Shown: piece by piece, positions 51,157-60,746 of the stretch
How positions within the stretch are numbered: position 1 is the stretch's first letter
How the letters are laid out: every line of letters begins with the position of its first letter
Source: Schizochytrium sp. TIO01
Lineage: Eukaryota > Sar > Bigyra > Thraustochytrida > Thraustochytriidae
Direction of reading: 5' to 3'
Assembly: GCA_004764695.1 (NCBI GenBank)
Contig: SMSO01000034.1
Span: 2,178,501-2,242,500, forward strand
DNA: 64,000 nt
Position numbers and translations under genes: made by a program
Notes under the pieces: generated by a model
The model's database searches: none
What the model saw: the letters and a program-made list of their open reading frames with translations, nothing else
Told to the model about the DNA's origin: nothing

Positions 51157-54021
51157 TTGCGCAAGTCAGAAACCCTCACAGCGATGTGGACCTTTTCACG
51201 AGAAAGACACGTGGGTATGCCTCCAAGAACAGTGCGATGCATGCAAAACGCAAGAATGCCTCCGACGGGCCTTTTCCCGGGATGTGTAGAAGAGATGTTC
51301 TTCGGTTTCGACGAATCGCCATTCGGTTTCAACACCATGGAGGCTGCTAGAATTGAAGCTTTGCAGAAACGACAAGAAGCAAAGGAGCTTCGAAAGATGC
51401 TCGTCATTGCGTGTAAGGAAGGTGATCTGAAGCTGGCCAAGCGCTGTATCTGTAACGGAGCAAGTGAAAACTCCCAAGATCGGGAGGGTAAAACTGCCCT
51501 GATGTGGGCATCTCAGAGTGGAAACTTGGAGCTCGTTAAGTTTCTTGTGAACTCAGGAGCACAGGTAAATGCAAGAACGAAAACTGGCGGAGGCACAGCG
51601 CTAATGTGGGCATGCGAATTTGGCCATATTTCCATTGCTAAGCTCTTGATTAAATGCGGCGCCGACGTGAACCTAGGAATGCACATCAACGCAACTCCTC
51701 TTATAATGGCCAGCCAGTCTGGGTGCATTGATGCTATTACTTGCTTAATCAAACACGGAGCAAACATCAATGTGCAAGAGATGGGTGGTGGAAGGAGTGC
51801 GCTCATGCTCGCATGCTCCCATGGCTATTTTGAGGTTGTAAATATACTCTTAAAACACAGAGCAGAGGTAAACCTCCAAGACAAAAGGGGATTTACTGCA
51901 CTATGGCATGCATGCATGTCAAATGTTTTGGATATAGTGACGCTGCTACTCCAGAACAACGCGAACTTATGCTTGCGTGACCAATATGGAAGGCAATTGC
52001 ATGAAGTGCAGTCGAACAAGAACCCCAATTCTCCTATTACAAAGCTTCTCCTATTTATCAGAGGTAGTATTGTGTCCGACTTTCTTTTGAAGCAACTCAA
52101 GCTCTCACAGCGTGTACCAGTTGCCTTCTATCAGCAGCATGTGCTTACTGTTAAAGATTGTGAGCGCCTTGATCACGAGGATTTACAAACTCTTGGAGTT
52201 AAATCCATGAAGGACCGTCTCGCCTTCTTGCGAAGATTCAATCCTACGAGTGAGGCTGCTCAAACGAAGAGTTTCTCTACTACGACGAGTGGGTCGGAGG
52301 AAAACGTATCGACTTACACGCCAGGCACAACTCTAGTCGCAGTCAAGACCTTCTCTGGCGAGCTAAACGTCACAAAGGGTACTCGTCTACGAGCATTGAA
52401 AAGGAGCGATGACAATTGGATCATCGCTGAGATCGAAGCCAGCAAGCAAAGAGGCATGATTCCTGTAAGCTATGTTGTCACCGAAGAAGAGTTTGCAAAT
52501 GATAGTGAAAACCAAGACAAAGTTGGACACAGTGATCAAAGTGATGCACGTAATTCCACAGGAGAGCGTAGCGATGATGACTGTGAAAGTGACGAGGAAG
52601 GAAAGGGCAATGATTTCCTGGATTTTCTTCACTTTCTTGACAGCGAAGAAGACAGCGAAGAAGACAGCGAAGATGAGGATGAAGAAGAATTCTATTATGA
52701 AGATGAGCAAGAAGAAGAGGAGGAGGAGGAGGAGGAGGAGGAAGAAGAAGAGGAAGAAGAAGAAGGAGAAGACAGCGAATACGATGAAACAGAAAACAAT
52801 GAAGTAGATAAAGTAGAAAATAAGGATATAGAGCATGGTCTAGAGAATGAAGATCTTGATTCAGACAACTCCAGCCAAGAGGAAGAAGAGGAAGAGGGAA
52901 AGAATGAATGCGACGATGACGATGGAAAACCCAAGAACAAATCAAAAGAGGCAGGAAAGCTGTTTACCGACACTGAAAAGAGCAGCACTTCCCAGGCTTC
53001 AAAGTTGAAAGTCTCCACTAGCTTTCGCATTCCGTCGGCCCCAAAAGAAAGGCCGTCTCAAACAAGTTCCGAATCATCCGTGGACCGCTGTTCAAGTATG
53101 TCAGGTTTAGCAACAACAGGTTTCGGATTTGGCGAGACTTCATCGCTACCGGCAGCAGACAAAATTTCGCCCCCTTCAGAAAATCCTTTTATTGAGTTTT
53201 CCACGTCTTCGAACAAACAATCACCAAATCCTGGTCCAGAATGTCCTCGCGTTTGGTCGTCAGAGGGTCCGCTCCGTAATATTCCAGATTTCGACTTTGG
53301 CGTTAAATTTTCTTGCCCATCATCGCGTCTTGGTGGCGATTCTGCGCAGGCAAAGGCACGCCAACCTTCTACAAGTGGAGGATTTCGAGTTGGCAAGGCT
53401 AGGCGACGATTGTACTTGGGAGTCCGTACAAGACAGAGTAACGACAAAGCGCCTTCACCATTCTCACCGGAGCATTCTCCGTTTACATCTGAAACACCGC
53501 CTTGTAGGCCCAACACAAAGGCTAACCAAGGTGCCGAAAGCAGTGACAAGAATTTTGATGTGTTCTTATCCCATGCTTGGGGAGAGGATGCAAAAACTCA
53601 CAAGCTTGTAAAACGTGTAAAGGACACGCTGGAAGAGAAACACTTAATTAGTTGTTGGTTCGACGAGGACCAGATTACCCATGGTGATGTAAAGCAAGCC
53701 ATGGCAGATGGAATTTCGAAAAGCAAGGCCAGTATTATTTTTGTGACACGGCAATACATGGAAAAAGTGAATATGAAACCAGGCTCTCAGGACAACTGCT
53801 GTCTTGAATTCAACTATATCACAAAGCGACATTCGGTTGCTATGATGATACCTGTGGTTCTTGAGTCTGAAATGAAAAACCAGAATCTATGGGACGGAGT
53901 CTTTGGCATGACTTGGGGCAGCCCACTCTATGTGGATATGACGAAAGGCGGTGAAGAAATTGAAGTCAGAAGACTTGTTACTATGATTCAAAACGTTCTT
54001 CAATCAGCTATTACTTGCTAG
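51157..54021 (+). CDS. Ankyrin-SAM-SH3-TIR multidomain protein
   Basis: A 954-aa signalling-type protein. Residues about 82-295 hold six to seven ankyrin repeats (GKTALMWASQSGNLELVKFL and similar). A SAM domain follows (about 300-362, ending SMKDRLAFLRRF), then an SH3-like fold (about 388-450, with DDNWIIAEI and GMIPVSYV). A very acidic tract with a long Glu run (about 485-620) and a Ser/Pro-rich linker lead to a C-terminal TIR domain (about 798-950). The TIR domain begins NFDVFLSHAWGED and has WFDEDQITHGDV, SIIFVTRQYM and CCLEF. Glu884 in CCLEF occupies the place of the catalytic glutamate of NADase TIR domains such as plant TIRs and SARM1. The ATG at 51337 (ACCATGG context) is an attractive alternative start. 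The protein is probably cytosolic. Innate immune or cell-death signalling is an inference from domain content. Confidence 0.92.
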   Translation: MRKSETLTAMWTFSRERHVGMPPRTVRCMQNARMPPTGLFPGCVEEMFFGFDESPFGFNTMEAARIEALQKRQEAKELRKMLVIACKEGDLKLAKRCICNGASENSQDREGKTALMWASQSGNLELVKFLVNSGAQVNARTKTGGGTALMWACEFGHISIAKLLIKCGADVNLGMHINATPLIMASQSGCIDAITCLIKHGANINVQEMGGGRSALMLACSHGYFEVVNILLKHRAEVNLQDKRGFTALWHACMSNVLDIVTLLLQNNANLCLRDQYGRQLHEVQSNKNPNSPITKLLLFIRGSIVSDFLLKQLKLSQRVPVAFYQQHVLTVKDCERLDHEDLQTLGVKSMKDRLAFLRRFNPTSEAAQTKSFSTTTSGSEENVSTYTPGTTLVAVKTFSGELNVTKGTRLRALKRSDDNWIIAEIEASKQRGMIPVSYVVTEEEFANDSENQDKVGHSDQSDARNSTGERSDDDCESDEEGKGNDFLDFLHFLDSEEDSEEDSEDEDEEEFYYEDEQEEEEEEEEEEEEEEEEEEGEDSEYDETENNEVDKVENKDIEHGLENEDLDSDNSSQEEEEEEGKNECDDDDGKPKNKSKEAGKLFTDTEKSSTSQASKLKVSTSFRIPSAPKERPSQTSSESSVDRCSSMSGLATTGFGFGETSSLPAADKISPPSENPFIEFSTSSNKQSPNPGPECPRVWSSEGPLRNIPDFDFGVKFSCPSSRLGGDSAQAKARQPSTSGGFRVGKARRRLYLGVRTRQSNDKAPSPFSPEHSPFTSETPPCRPNTKANQGAESSDKNFDVFLSHAWGEDAKTHKLVKRVKDTLEEKHLISCWFDEDQITHGDVKQAMADGISKSKASIIFVTRQYMEKVNMKPGSQDNCCLEFNYITKRHSVAMMIPVVLESEMKNQNLWDGVFGMTWGSPLYVDMTKGGEEIEVRRLVTMIQNVLQSAITC

Positions 54022-54198
54022 CGCAACATCCAATTTGGAGGTTCAGATGAAGGTTCAGATTGTAAATATATAAACAAAACTTCCGCATTCTGCTTTTCTT
54101 AAAATTTTCGGTATATAAAAAGTGACGGAGATAGGTGATGACATCACTGGACTAACTGTGCCTCTACAGAAAATAGATATTCGACGACTAGGCGCTCT

Positions 54199-54480
54199 CA
54201 CTAGACAGAGGTAAAGAGCTTAAATCTTTTAGATCCTGAAAATGGGCAAGCCAAAACAATCACTGATGACTACGCCTTTTGCAAGCGCGTGTCGAAGACT
54301 ACAAATCTTGATGACATGATCAAGGATGTTTGGTTTTCTCCAGATTTTATTTGCGAGGATCAAGAACTGGTATTCCATCCATAGCAGCTTGCAAATAAAC
54401 GGATACCCTTTGCCTCAAAGATTGCTACTGCGAAACCAAAAGCTTACCACGCCTTCAGAACAAAAGCTTTACAGAGTAAG
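54199..54480 (+). pseudogene. Degraded coding segment of unknown origin
   Basis: One frame reads as a plausible protein from about 54205 to a TAG near 54385 (DDYAFCKRVSKTTNLDDMIK, then DVWFSPDFICEDQELVFHP). It continues in the same frame after the stop (QLANKRIPFASKIATAKPKA) to 54480, where TGA ends it. There is no start codon. A good splice donor (AGAGTAAGTG) overlaps the end, so this might be an internal exon. The internal stop favours a relic. I do not recognise the family. Confidence 0.35.
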
Positions 54481-55500
54481 TGATATTTTTCATTCTTGGT
54501 TGAGCTGCAAAAAGTAGCATAGTACAAAATGAAATTAATTTTTTTTGTTTATTTTATTTGCTCCCAAAGTTTAAAATTTGTCTTTGTCGACTTACTCTGC
54601 GCGTGCCTTTGTAACCTTATTTCACGCTAGTCTTAGACATTGAGCTCCTGCAGAAATGGATTCGCAAAACCACAGTAGATTTTGAAAAAAATAAAATCTG
54701 TTTTTCCAATGATAAACCGTGTATATATAGACGTTTCGGACGGCGCGTGTCTTGATTGTGTAAAGTGCTGTTTTTGGCTTGCTTCTATGTAAATTGTTTG
54801 ATCGTCAACCCACACATAGACCGTCCCTCTGTAGCTAAATAAAGTGATAGACCTGTTGGCCATGGGCTAAACTCTGATCTTGCGTGTAATCAATATGCAT
54901 GAGTGAAGGGGTCCTCGGAAAGATCACTAACAGCATTATTTTATTAAAAATTTTGTTAACGAAAAAAGTAGACGCGTGCACGCGCTCCCTCATTTGGCAT
55001 AGACAGACTTGCTTCGAGTTCCCGGAAACCTTGCTTCAGGCGTTCTTTTACGCTAGAAGTTTACAACGGAGCCCTTGGTCCTGGAGAGTGTATACGCCAT
55101 TACGCCATAAACTGCATGGTCGATCGTGCTGCACACACTAGTCGTGGACACCATTGAAGCTTCAAAGTAGGGTAGAATCTACTAGTATTGCACTATACTT
55201 ATGTCTAAGCTAAAAGAGAATTGCATGTTTGGCTGTGTATGTAGCCGCCTATATAATTTTCTATTCACCTTCGAAAGACTGTATTGGTGTTCATAATCAG
55301 CCCAGATTTTACTCTAGTTCTTATTACTTGATAGATTTTAGTTTAGTTTTAAAAGTTTTTGTATCTAAATATGTATGTATTTCTTTTAATATACAAATAG
55401 TCTCTTCAAGTTCACCAAGCTCCTAAAGCAAAACCAAAACGCAAGGCATCCAACGCAGCGCTGTCTGTTTCAAGCACGGAAGTAAGGGGAGGCCGATTTC

Positions 55501-55530
55501 AGTCTCAACTTGAGAAGTAGCCCTCTCCAA
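55501..55530 (+). promoter_or_regulatory. Weak match to the shared upstream element, copy 8
   Basis: Reads AGTCTCAACTTGAGAAG and then TAGCCCTCTCC, resembling the TCTCAAaCTTGAGA core but with a gap. It lies only about 15 bases before the ATG of the adaptor-bearing gene. It may be chance. Confidence 0.3.
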
Positions 55531-55544
55531 AATAGCAAAAGACT

Positions 55545-56513
55545 ATGGGTAGCCACTACCAAGTAGCGACTCAGTTCATTGAGCATACTAATGAAGATCA
55601 GACAATTAAGAACAAATTGTTGAGTAAAGGTGTCCAGTACATCAAACAAAAGTTCATCACAGACTTGAAGGAGGTCAACGACTTAAGTAGTGTGGTAGTT
55701 GGTCTTTTTGAGTTTTTTTCAGGTCAAGAAGTCGACCTTGAAGTTTCCGTCGCTGGCCTTCTGGAACTCTTGGGGAATTCCGACATCTTAGACACTCTAA
55801 ATCTCCTGAGCTCTGCCGCCCCATTTGTGTCTGTGCTGACGTGGGCTGTCAACAAATCTTCGACTGCATGCTATACTAGTGGACAGTCTCAGAAACTGAT
55901 CGCAGCCTTAGGCCCATTATCTCAAGAGGAATATCACGATAAGTTTCTTGAAAAACTTTCTCGAGCTCTCCAAACTGTAGAGGATGAGAATAAATTGCCA
56001 CAAGCCAAAGAACAGTCAGCTCAACGCTCAACTGCTTTAGTGGAAGTGACCATGCAGGAAATCATGAAGTCTGTGGTTCAATTAGTCAAACTACAATTCC
56101 CTGGTAAGTTGGGTTTGAAGAAAAACCCTTCTTTCGCGAACAAGGTTATGCGATACATGAAGCTTTTTCTCTTTTCTGGAAGAAATGCGAGCGAGATAAA
56201 TCAGATCTCAGAAGAGTTGATAGCCTTGCTAGCATCACTACACTCACAGACTAGCATGCCACTGCTAGCAAGATTTGATTCGTTGTATGAAAAAATGATT
56301 TCAACTGCTAAAAAAGAAAAACTCCAACGTCTCGAAATGGTCCTGAAACTCCAAAAACTAGATGCTGAGAAAAAAGAATTAGAAATGCTCCTGGAAGCCC
56401 AAAAAGCAAAAGCTCTCGAAGGTGGAACATCCCACAATGGACGGCAAATATATATTGGTCCACGTGGTGGGAGGTATTATATAAATGGAAACGGAAATAG
56501 AACATACGTTTGA
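55545..56513 (+). CDS. Helical protein with a single C-terminal PBCV-type basic adaptor motif
   Basis: A 322-aa protein whose first 280 residues do not resemble the coiled-coil family. Most of the chain is predicted helical, with a hydrophobic stretch (LLSSAAPFVSVLTWAV, about 103-118). A Lys/Glu/Leu coiled coil (about 245-290) leads to the final 27 residues, GRQIYIGPRGGRYYINGNGN plus a short end. This is the best match in the window to the viral adaptor consensus (IYxGPRGGxYYIN). The N-terminal region is unrecognised; a bundle of helices with a hydrophobic helix is all that can be said. It is next to the TIR gene in the same orientation. Confidence 0.82.
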   Translation: MGSHYQVATQFIEHTNEDQTIKNKLLSKGVQYIKQKFITDLKEVNDLSSVVVGLFEFFSGQEVDLEVSVAGLLELLGNSDILDTLNLLSSAAPFVSVLTWAVNKSSTACYTSGQSQKLIAALGPLSQEEYHDKFLEKLSRALQTVEDENKLPQAKEQSAQRSTALVEVTMQEIMKSVVQLVKLQFPGKLGLKKNPSFANKVMRYMKLFLFSGRNASEINQISEELIALLASLHSQTSMPLLARFDSLYEKMISTAKKEKLQRLEMVLKLQKLDAEKKELEMLLEAQKAKALEGGTSHNGRQIYIGPRGGRYYINGNGNRTYV

Positions 56514-57250
56514 ATTAAATTAGGAAATTTAATATTTTAAAGTGCCAAAGGATGAGCTCACAGGAGCCTTTTTTGATATTGCACGTCCCTGTTTAAGTTG
56601 CTAATGTGTAATGCCTTAAACTTCGTGTTGGTCCAAGGAATGTCAATGCTCCTTTGAAGTAAACCTTGGCTTTTGATAAGTCTATCGGATGTTTGTAATC
56701 CATCATGTTTACTTGTATAGTCACGCGATTAATGAACTTGATGGCAAATTGCACACAGCAAATAATGTACTGCCGATTTTCTGTCTTTATCTCAAGCAAC
56801 GAGTTGATTGAACGTCAAATGTTTAGTTACCAATCAACTTCAATCTACAATATACTAGCAATATCAAATGATATTTCCTCGTTGCAAGTATATCTACGAA
56901 CTCATGTTAAAGTGTCTAGATATCAATGACCCAGCGAAAGTCCGAGGGACCTAGCATGTTCGTTGCTCGACCTTCAAAGTTCGAAACAAAGGTGCTTAAT
57001 CAGAATAAGTATCACCAAGTAAAACCACGCAGAGAGACTCTCTCATGTTTTTTTATCAATGCAAGTGACTGCAGGTGCCAGAGACGCCTTTCGTTTCCGA
57101 TATACGCTCTCACTCGTCAAAGGCTGCTCCTGTCAATCCTTGTCAATCCTTTGACTCAGTCTTGGCACCCGAGACTCCAATCGAAGCATGGCACTGAATC
57201 TAGTTTACAATTTTTCTTTTTTTAATTATCTGTGCAATCCCCCCCCCAAA
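56514..57250. other. AT-rich spacer
   Basis: No gene supported. A C-rich run occurs at 57240-57248. Confidence 0.45.
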
Positions 57251-57259
57251 AATAAAAAT

Positions 57260-58350
57260 TGCTCAACTCCTTTTTTTCCTTTCTGTGTCTTTCAAAGGGA
57301 GCAAAAGTTGCAAGTGTCTGAATCTATGAGCAGATCTGTTTCTATGATCATCATATGCTTCAGAGGTCAGTACACCCTTGATTCCCAGGCCCTCCATGCT
57401 GTTCACGTCCACGTCGTTGTCGGTCCCCAGCTCCGAGTCCGTGATGCAGTTCGTCTCTTTGCATTTGCGCTTGACTCGCTTCTTAGAGTGTGACCCATAG
57501 GCTCGCTAGGTTCCCCACTCTGTCATCCAACAAGCCCAAGTTTATGAGCGCATCGTGTTCCTGTCAAGTCATTCGGACCAGCAATTTGCTTAGTCGGTCA
57601 GCGGCTTGAGTGCTTGAGTGTTTGAGCGTTTAACTGTTGGTCTGTTTGTTGAATTCTTCGATTGTTTGCCCCAACCTTTGGGCAGGGAGAATGACCTCCA
57701 TCAGCCCGTAGCACCTACCTACGCACTCCTAAGGTCCCGAATACGTGCAGTTGCAAGTCCAAGATGGAGCCCCGTCGCGCGTGCACAGAGAAAAGGCCGA
57801 CGAGGACTTTGAAGCAAGCCCCACAAACTCTGATCGGCGACGCCGTGGAGTTGTGGAGCCGCGGGAGCAGGCGGTCTCAGCTGCACGAAGCGATACAGCG
57901 GACTCCAGGCTCGCCAGGCAGCTCCCGTGGCCTCGCGCGACTTGCCTGCCTGAGAACTTGGGAGCTGATTCACCTAGTAGCCGGTCATTCAGAGCACTGC
58001 TACGATTCTGAAAAGAGCGACACTGATCATGGCGATGGCACATGCACGATTAACTGACTTGTGGCGGGATTGTGAAATGCTTGCTGCACTGCGATCAAAC
58101 CCGGCGACGGTTTGTTGATGACGACGAGCTCGAAAGCAGCTCGAGCGCCTCCTGCACAAGGTTTCTGCTTGCTTGTGTGAAAAAGCGAGCACCGTCGAGT
58201 TTCGCGAGTTTCACGGAGTTCCGGTCATTCTTGCAGCTCAACTCAACTCAGTTCAACTTGTCGTTGTGGGAATGTCTAAGTGAGCAGCGACTTGAGGCAA
58301 GCAACGCACCTGGTCTGGGCAAGGGAGTGGAGGCAGGCTTTTGAGCCATC
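57260..58350. other. GC-rich stretch with coding potential, probably an unresolved spliced gene
   Basis: GC content rises sharply and several frames look coding, but no single frame is complete. On the minus strand, about 57510-57260 reads KKRVKRKCKETNCITDSELG and then an Asp/Glu-rich stretch, open but lacking a start. On the plus strand, 58029-58110 gives MAMAHARLTDLWRDCEMLAA. After two stops the same frame gives LERLLHKVSACLCEKASTVE, an armadillo-like helical pattern, up to a possible donor (AAGTGAGC) near 58279. I cannot decide between one spliced gene, two genes or a relic. Confidence 0.3.
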
Positions 58351-58770
58351 GCGCGCCATCATGAAAGGCGACGGCTCGTGACTTTGATTGTTGGCAAGAT
58401 CATTGGTAACTGACTACATCAGGAATCACATTCGAAGCTCTCGTCACGATAGCAGTGGGTAGTTTTTGCTAATAGCTGCTAGTAGCTAATATTGATTTCA
58501 CAATACTAACGAAAGCCTTTACTTGGAATAAATAATAATGTCCAATTCGAGAGAGACACTTGACGCTTGAAACGCCGCGGCAAACCTCGATCAGAGCTCA
58601 GAGCTCGGGAGAAGCTTTGAGCAGAGGCGTACTCCAGCCGGCGAAGGAAGACTGCGGTCGCAGGTGGAAGCACGGGCGTGGCGGCTGCCGCAGAAGCCGC
58701 TGGGTTTGTGGTAGCAAGACCTCAGAACTTCCGGTGGGGTCAGGAAACTGAGTGTTTTCGACCACGGTCA

Positions 58771-58822
58771 CATCAGCTGAAAGCATCAGCTGAAAGCATC
58801 AGCTGAAAGCATCAGCTGAAGG
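58771..58822. repeat. Four tandem copies of a 13-base unit
   Basis: CATCAGCTGAAAG is repeated four times; the last copy ends AAGG. It lies about 100 bases upstream of the sulfatase start, in its promoter or leader. The inner CAGCTG is an E-box-like palindrome. Confidence 0.85.
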
Positions 58823-58919
58823 CACGGATATTGTACCGACGAGAGCGCGGAAGGGACAACCCGGATAAACAGGCGCCAAGCTAATTGCGCGCTTTGAAAA
58901 CACCTCAGAACTTGTTGAG

Positions 58920-60746
58920 ATGATGTCAAGAATGATGCTGGCGTGTCGCAAGATGCTCTGTCTGGCCGTGATACTGAGTGTATGGACCGGCACGAATCCC
59001 GTTGAAGCAGCAACAAGTGAGCAAAAGAACGTCTTGCTCATTTTGACAGACGATTTTAGAGCAGAGGCCGGCGTGTACGGCTCTTCGGACGTCAACACGC
59101 CTAACATGGACAGTTTTGCGGCTGAAAGCCTGCAGTTTAATCAGGCTTATACCCAGATCCCCAAGTGTGGACCAGAGCGTGCGTCTCTACTGACTAGCCG
59201 CAATCCAACTACAACAAACTATTATTACCACTCCAGCGGAAGAGCAGAGATCAAGACAGTAAAGACTGGCTTAAGCTTGCCCAAGTACTTTGAATCTCAA
59301 GATTATCTCACGATCGGGTCAAGCAAAATTTTTCATTTTGAGATTACAAACAATCGTTACTTTCAGCGCTTCCGCTGGCAACCTGTGCACATCAATGAAA
59401 CTTGCCTGAATTCCCCTGCTTTGTTTTGCGAGGCAGACGGGGAAAGCCAATGCCCTGATCGCCTCTCCATAGACTATGGTAAAAACCAGCTAGAGTGGAT
59501 CAAAGATAACCTCAATGGAGACCCCTTTTTCATGGCAATCGGTATCCGCCGCCCGCACATTCGGTACGAAGTCCCCTCATCAATTTGCACTCGCGAGACG
59601 GTAGACACTGCAGTGTCTAGTGTGCCAGTGCCAAACACCTTACCCCTTGACATTCCAGAGATTGCTCAACGAAAAGTTTGTACACCTATTTCTGAGTCTT
59701 CCGAGGTGACAGAAGCAGGGTCTAAATATGGAACCTCTAATTCCTCAGCTCCGTACGGCATAAACCTAGAAATGGAACCAGAGGTAACAAACATTATCCG
59801 AAATCGCTACTTTTGTGCAGTGAACTATATAGATGGACTCATTGGCGAGCTTCTTGACAAGCTTAAGGAACTGGGTTTCGAAAACAACACTATTGTCGCC
59901 ATTACATCAGACCACGGATTCTCTCTTGGCGAAAGCCAGCAATGGTGTAAAATGAGTCTCTTTGAACCTGCCGCGCGGGTACCTTTGTGGATCAAGGATC
60001 CTAGTTATTCATCCCTGTATGGTACTACCCATAATCAGCCTGTCGAGCTAGTTGACCTTATGCCTACTCTTGCAGACCTCGCAGGCGTTCCCATGTCTTC
60101 TGAAAAGCTTAATTCAGCAGGCATGGATGGGCGATCATTCGCATACATCTTGCGGGGAGAGAGTCAACCTGATGAGGATGGTTTAGAGGTATTATCAGGA
60201 GCCCCCTCTAAAGGCGGGTTTTCATTTTCTTATCCTCTTGGTGCTGCAGCATTTACCATTTCTCAGCGTTGTGAAGAAGCTGGGTGCGAGAGTGTGAAGA
60301 ATACCAAATTTGAAGCTATGGGATACTCTGTTCGCACAGAGAACTACAGATACACAGAGTGGCGCGAGTGGAAACGCAAGGGACTTTCGGGTGATTTTTC
60401 GAAAGGGGGTCTGATTGGAGCGGAGCTTTATGACTACTCTGATGCAGGAGAGGCTACCAATTTGTATGCTACAAACTCTTCCCATGAGCAAGCGCTCCTA
60501 CTTTCTGGCTACCTTCGTGCGCACTTTCGTGACTGCGGGAAGACTGATACTGGCAAGTTGATCAAAAAGAGATCACTTTGTAAGAGCCAAGGTACGCATT
60601 GTGTATATTATAAGAAGAGATGTCATTTCAAGGGTGACTGTGGTTCTATTGGCAAAGCATCCTCAAAAACATGTGAATCCTATGCGCATTGTCAGTGGAA
60701 GAATAGCTCATGTGTTGTAAAGGCCTCAGAACTACTCTTTGCGTAG
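58920..60746 (+). CDS. Secreted sulfatase, iduronate-2-sulfatase-like, with Cys-rich C-terminus
   Basis: A 608-aa type I sulfatase. A signal peptide (about residues 1-30) precedes the metal-binding start NVLLILTDDFRAE (Asp44, Asp45). The catalytic signature is CGPERASLLTSR with Cys83, which would be converted to formylglycine, Pro85 and Arg87. The block ITSDHGFSLGE and then LFEPAARVPLWI closely parallels human iduronate-2-sulfatase, a lysosomal enzyme that removes 2-O-sulfate from glycosaminoglycans. The real substrate here could be another sulfated polysaccharide. The last 70 residues carry at least ten cysteines (CKSQGTHCVYYKKRCHFKGD), a small disulfide module not found in the human enzyme. 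N-glycosylation sequons are present. The protein is likely secreted or lysosomal. Confidence 0.93.
   Translation: MMSRMMLACRKMLCLAVILSVWTGTNPVEAATSEQKNVLLILTDDFRAEAGVYGSSDVNTPNMDSFAAESLQFNQAYTQIPKCGPERASLLTSRNPTTTNYYYHSSGRAEIKTVKTGLSLPKYFESQDYLTIGSSKIFHFEITNNRYFQRFRWQPVHINETCLNSPALFCEADGESQCPDRLSIDYGKNQLEWIKDNLNGDPFFMAIGIRRPHIRYEVPSSICTRETVDTAVSSVPVPNTLPLDIPEIAQRKVCTPISESSEVTEAGSKYGTSNSSAPYGINLEMEPEVTNIIRNRYFCAVNYIDGLIGELLDKLKELGFENNTIVAITSDHGFSLGESQQWCKMSLFEPAARVPLWIKDPSYSSLYGTTHNQPVELVDLMPTLADLAGVPMSSEKLNSAGMDGRSFAYILRGESQPDEDGLEVLSGAPSKGGFSFSYPLGAAAFTISQRCEEAGCESVKNTKFEAMGYSVRTENYRYTEWREWKRKGLSGDFSKGGLIGAELYDYSDAGEATNLYATNSSHEQALLLSGYLRAHFRDCGKTDTGKLIKKRSLCKSQGTHCVYYKKRCHFKGDCGSIGKASSKTCESYAHCQWKNSSCVVKASELLFA

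Larger units (their letters stand above)
54022..55544. other. Intergenic region with a degraded coding segment
   Basis: Mostly AT-rich. Apart from the degraded coding segment at 54199-54480 and a weak element copy at 55501, no feature is supported. Confidence 0.5.

Noticed and set aside
53058-53549. A 163-codon minus-strand frame opposite the TIR gene linker
   Set aside because: Antisense shadow of the TIR gene; no motif.
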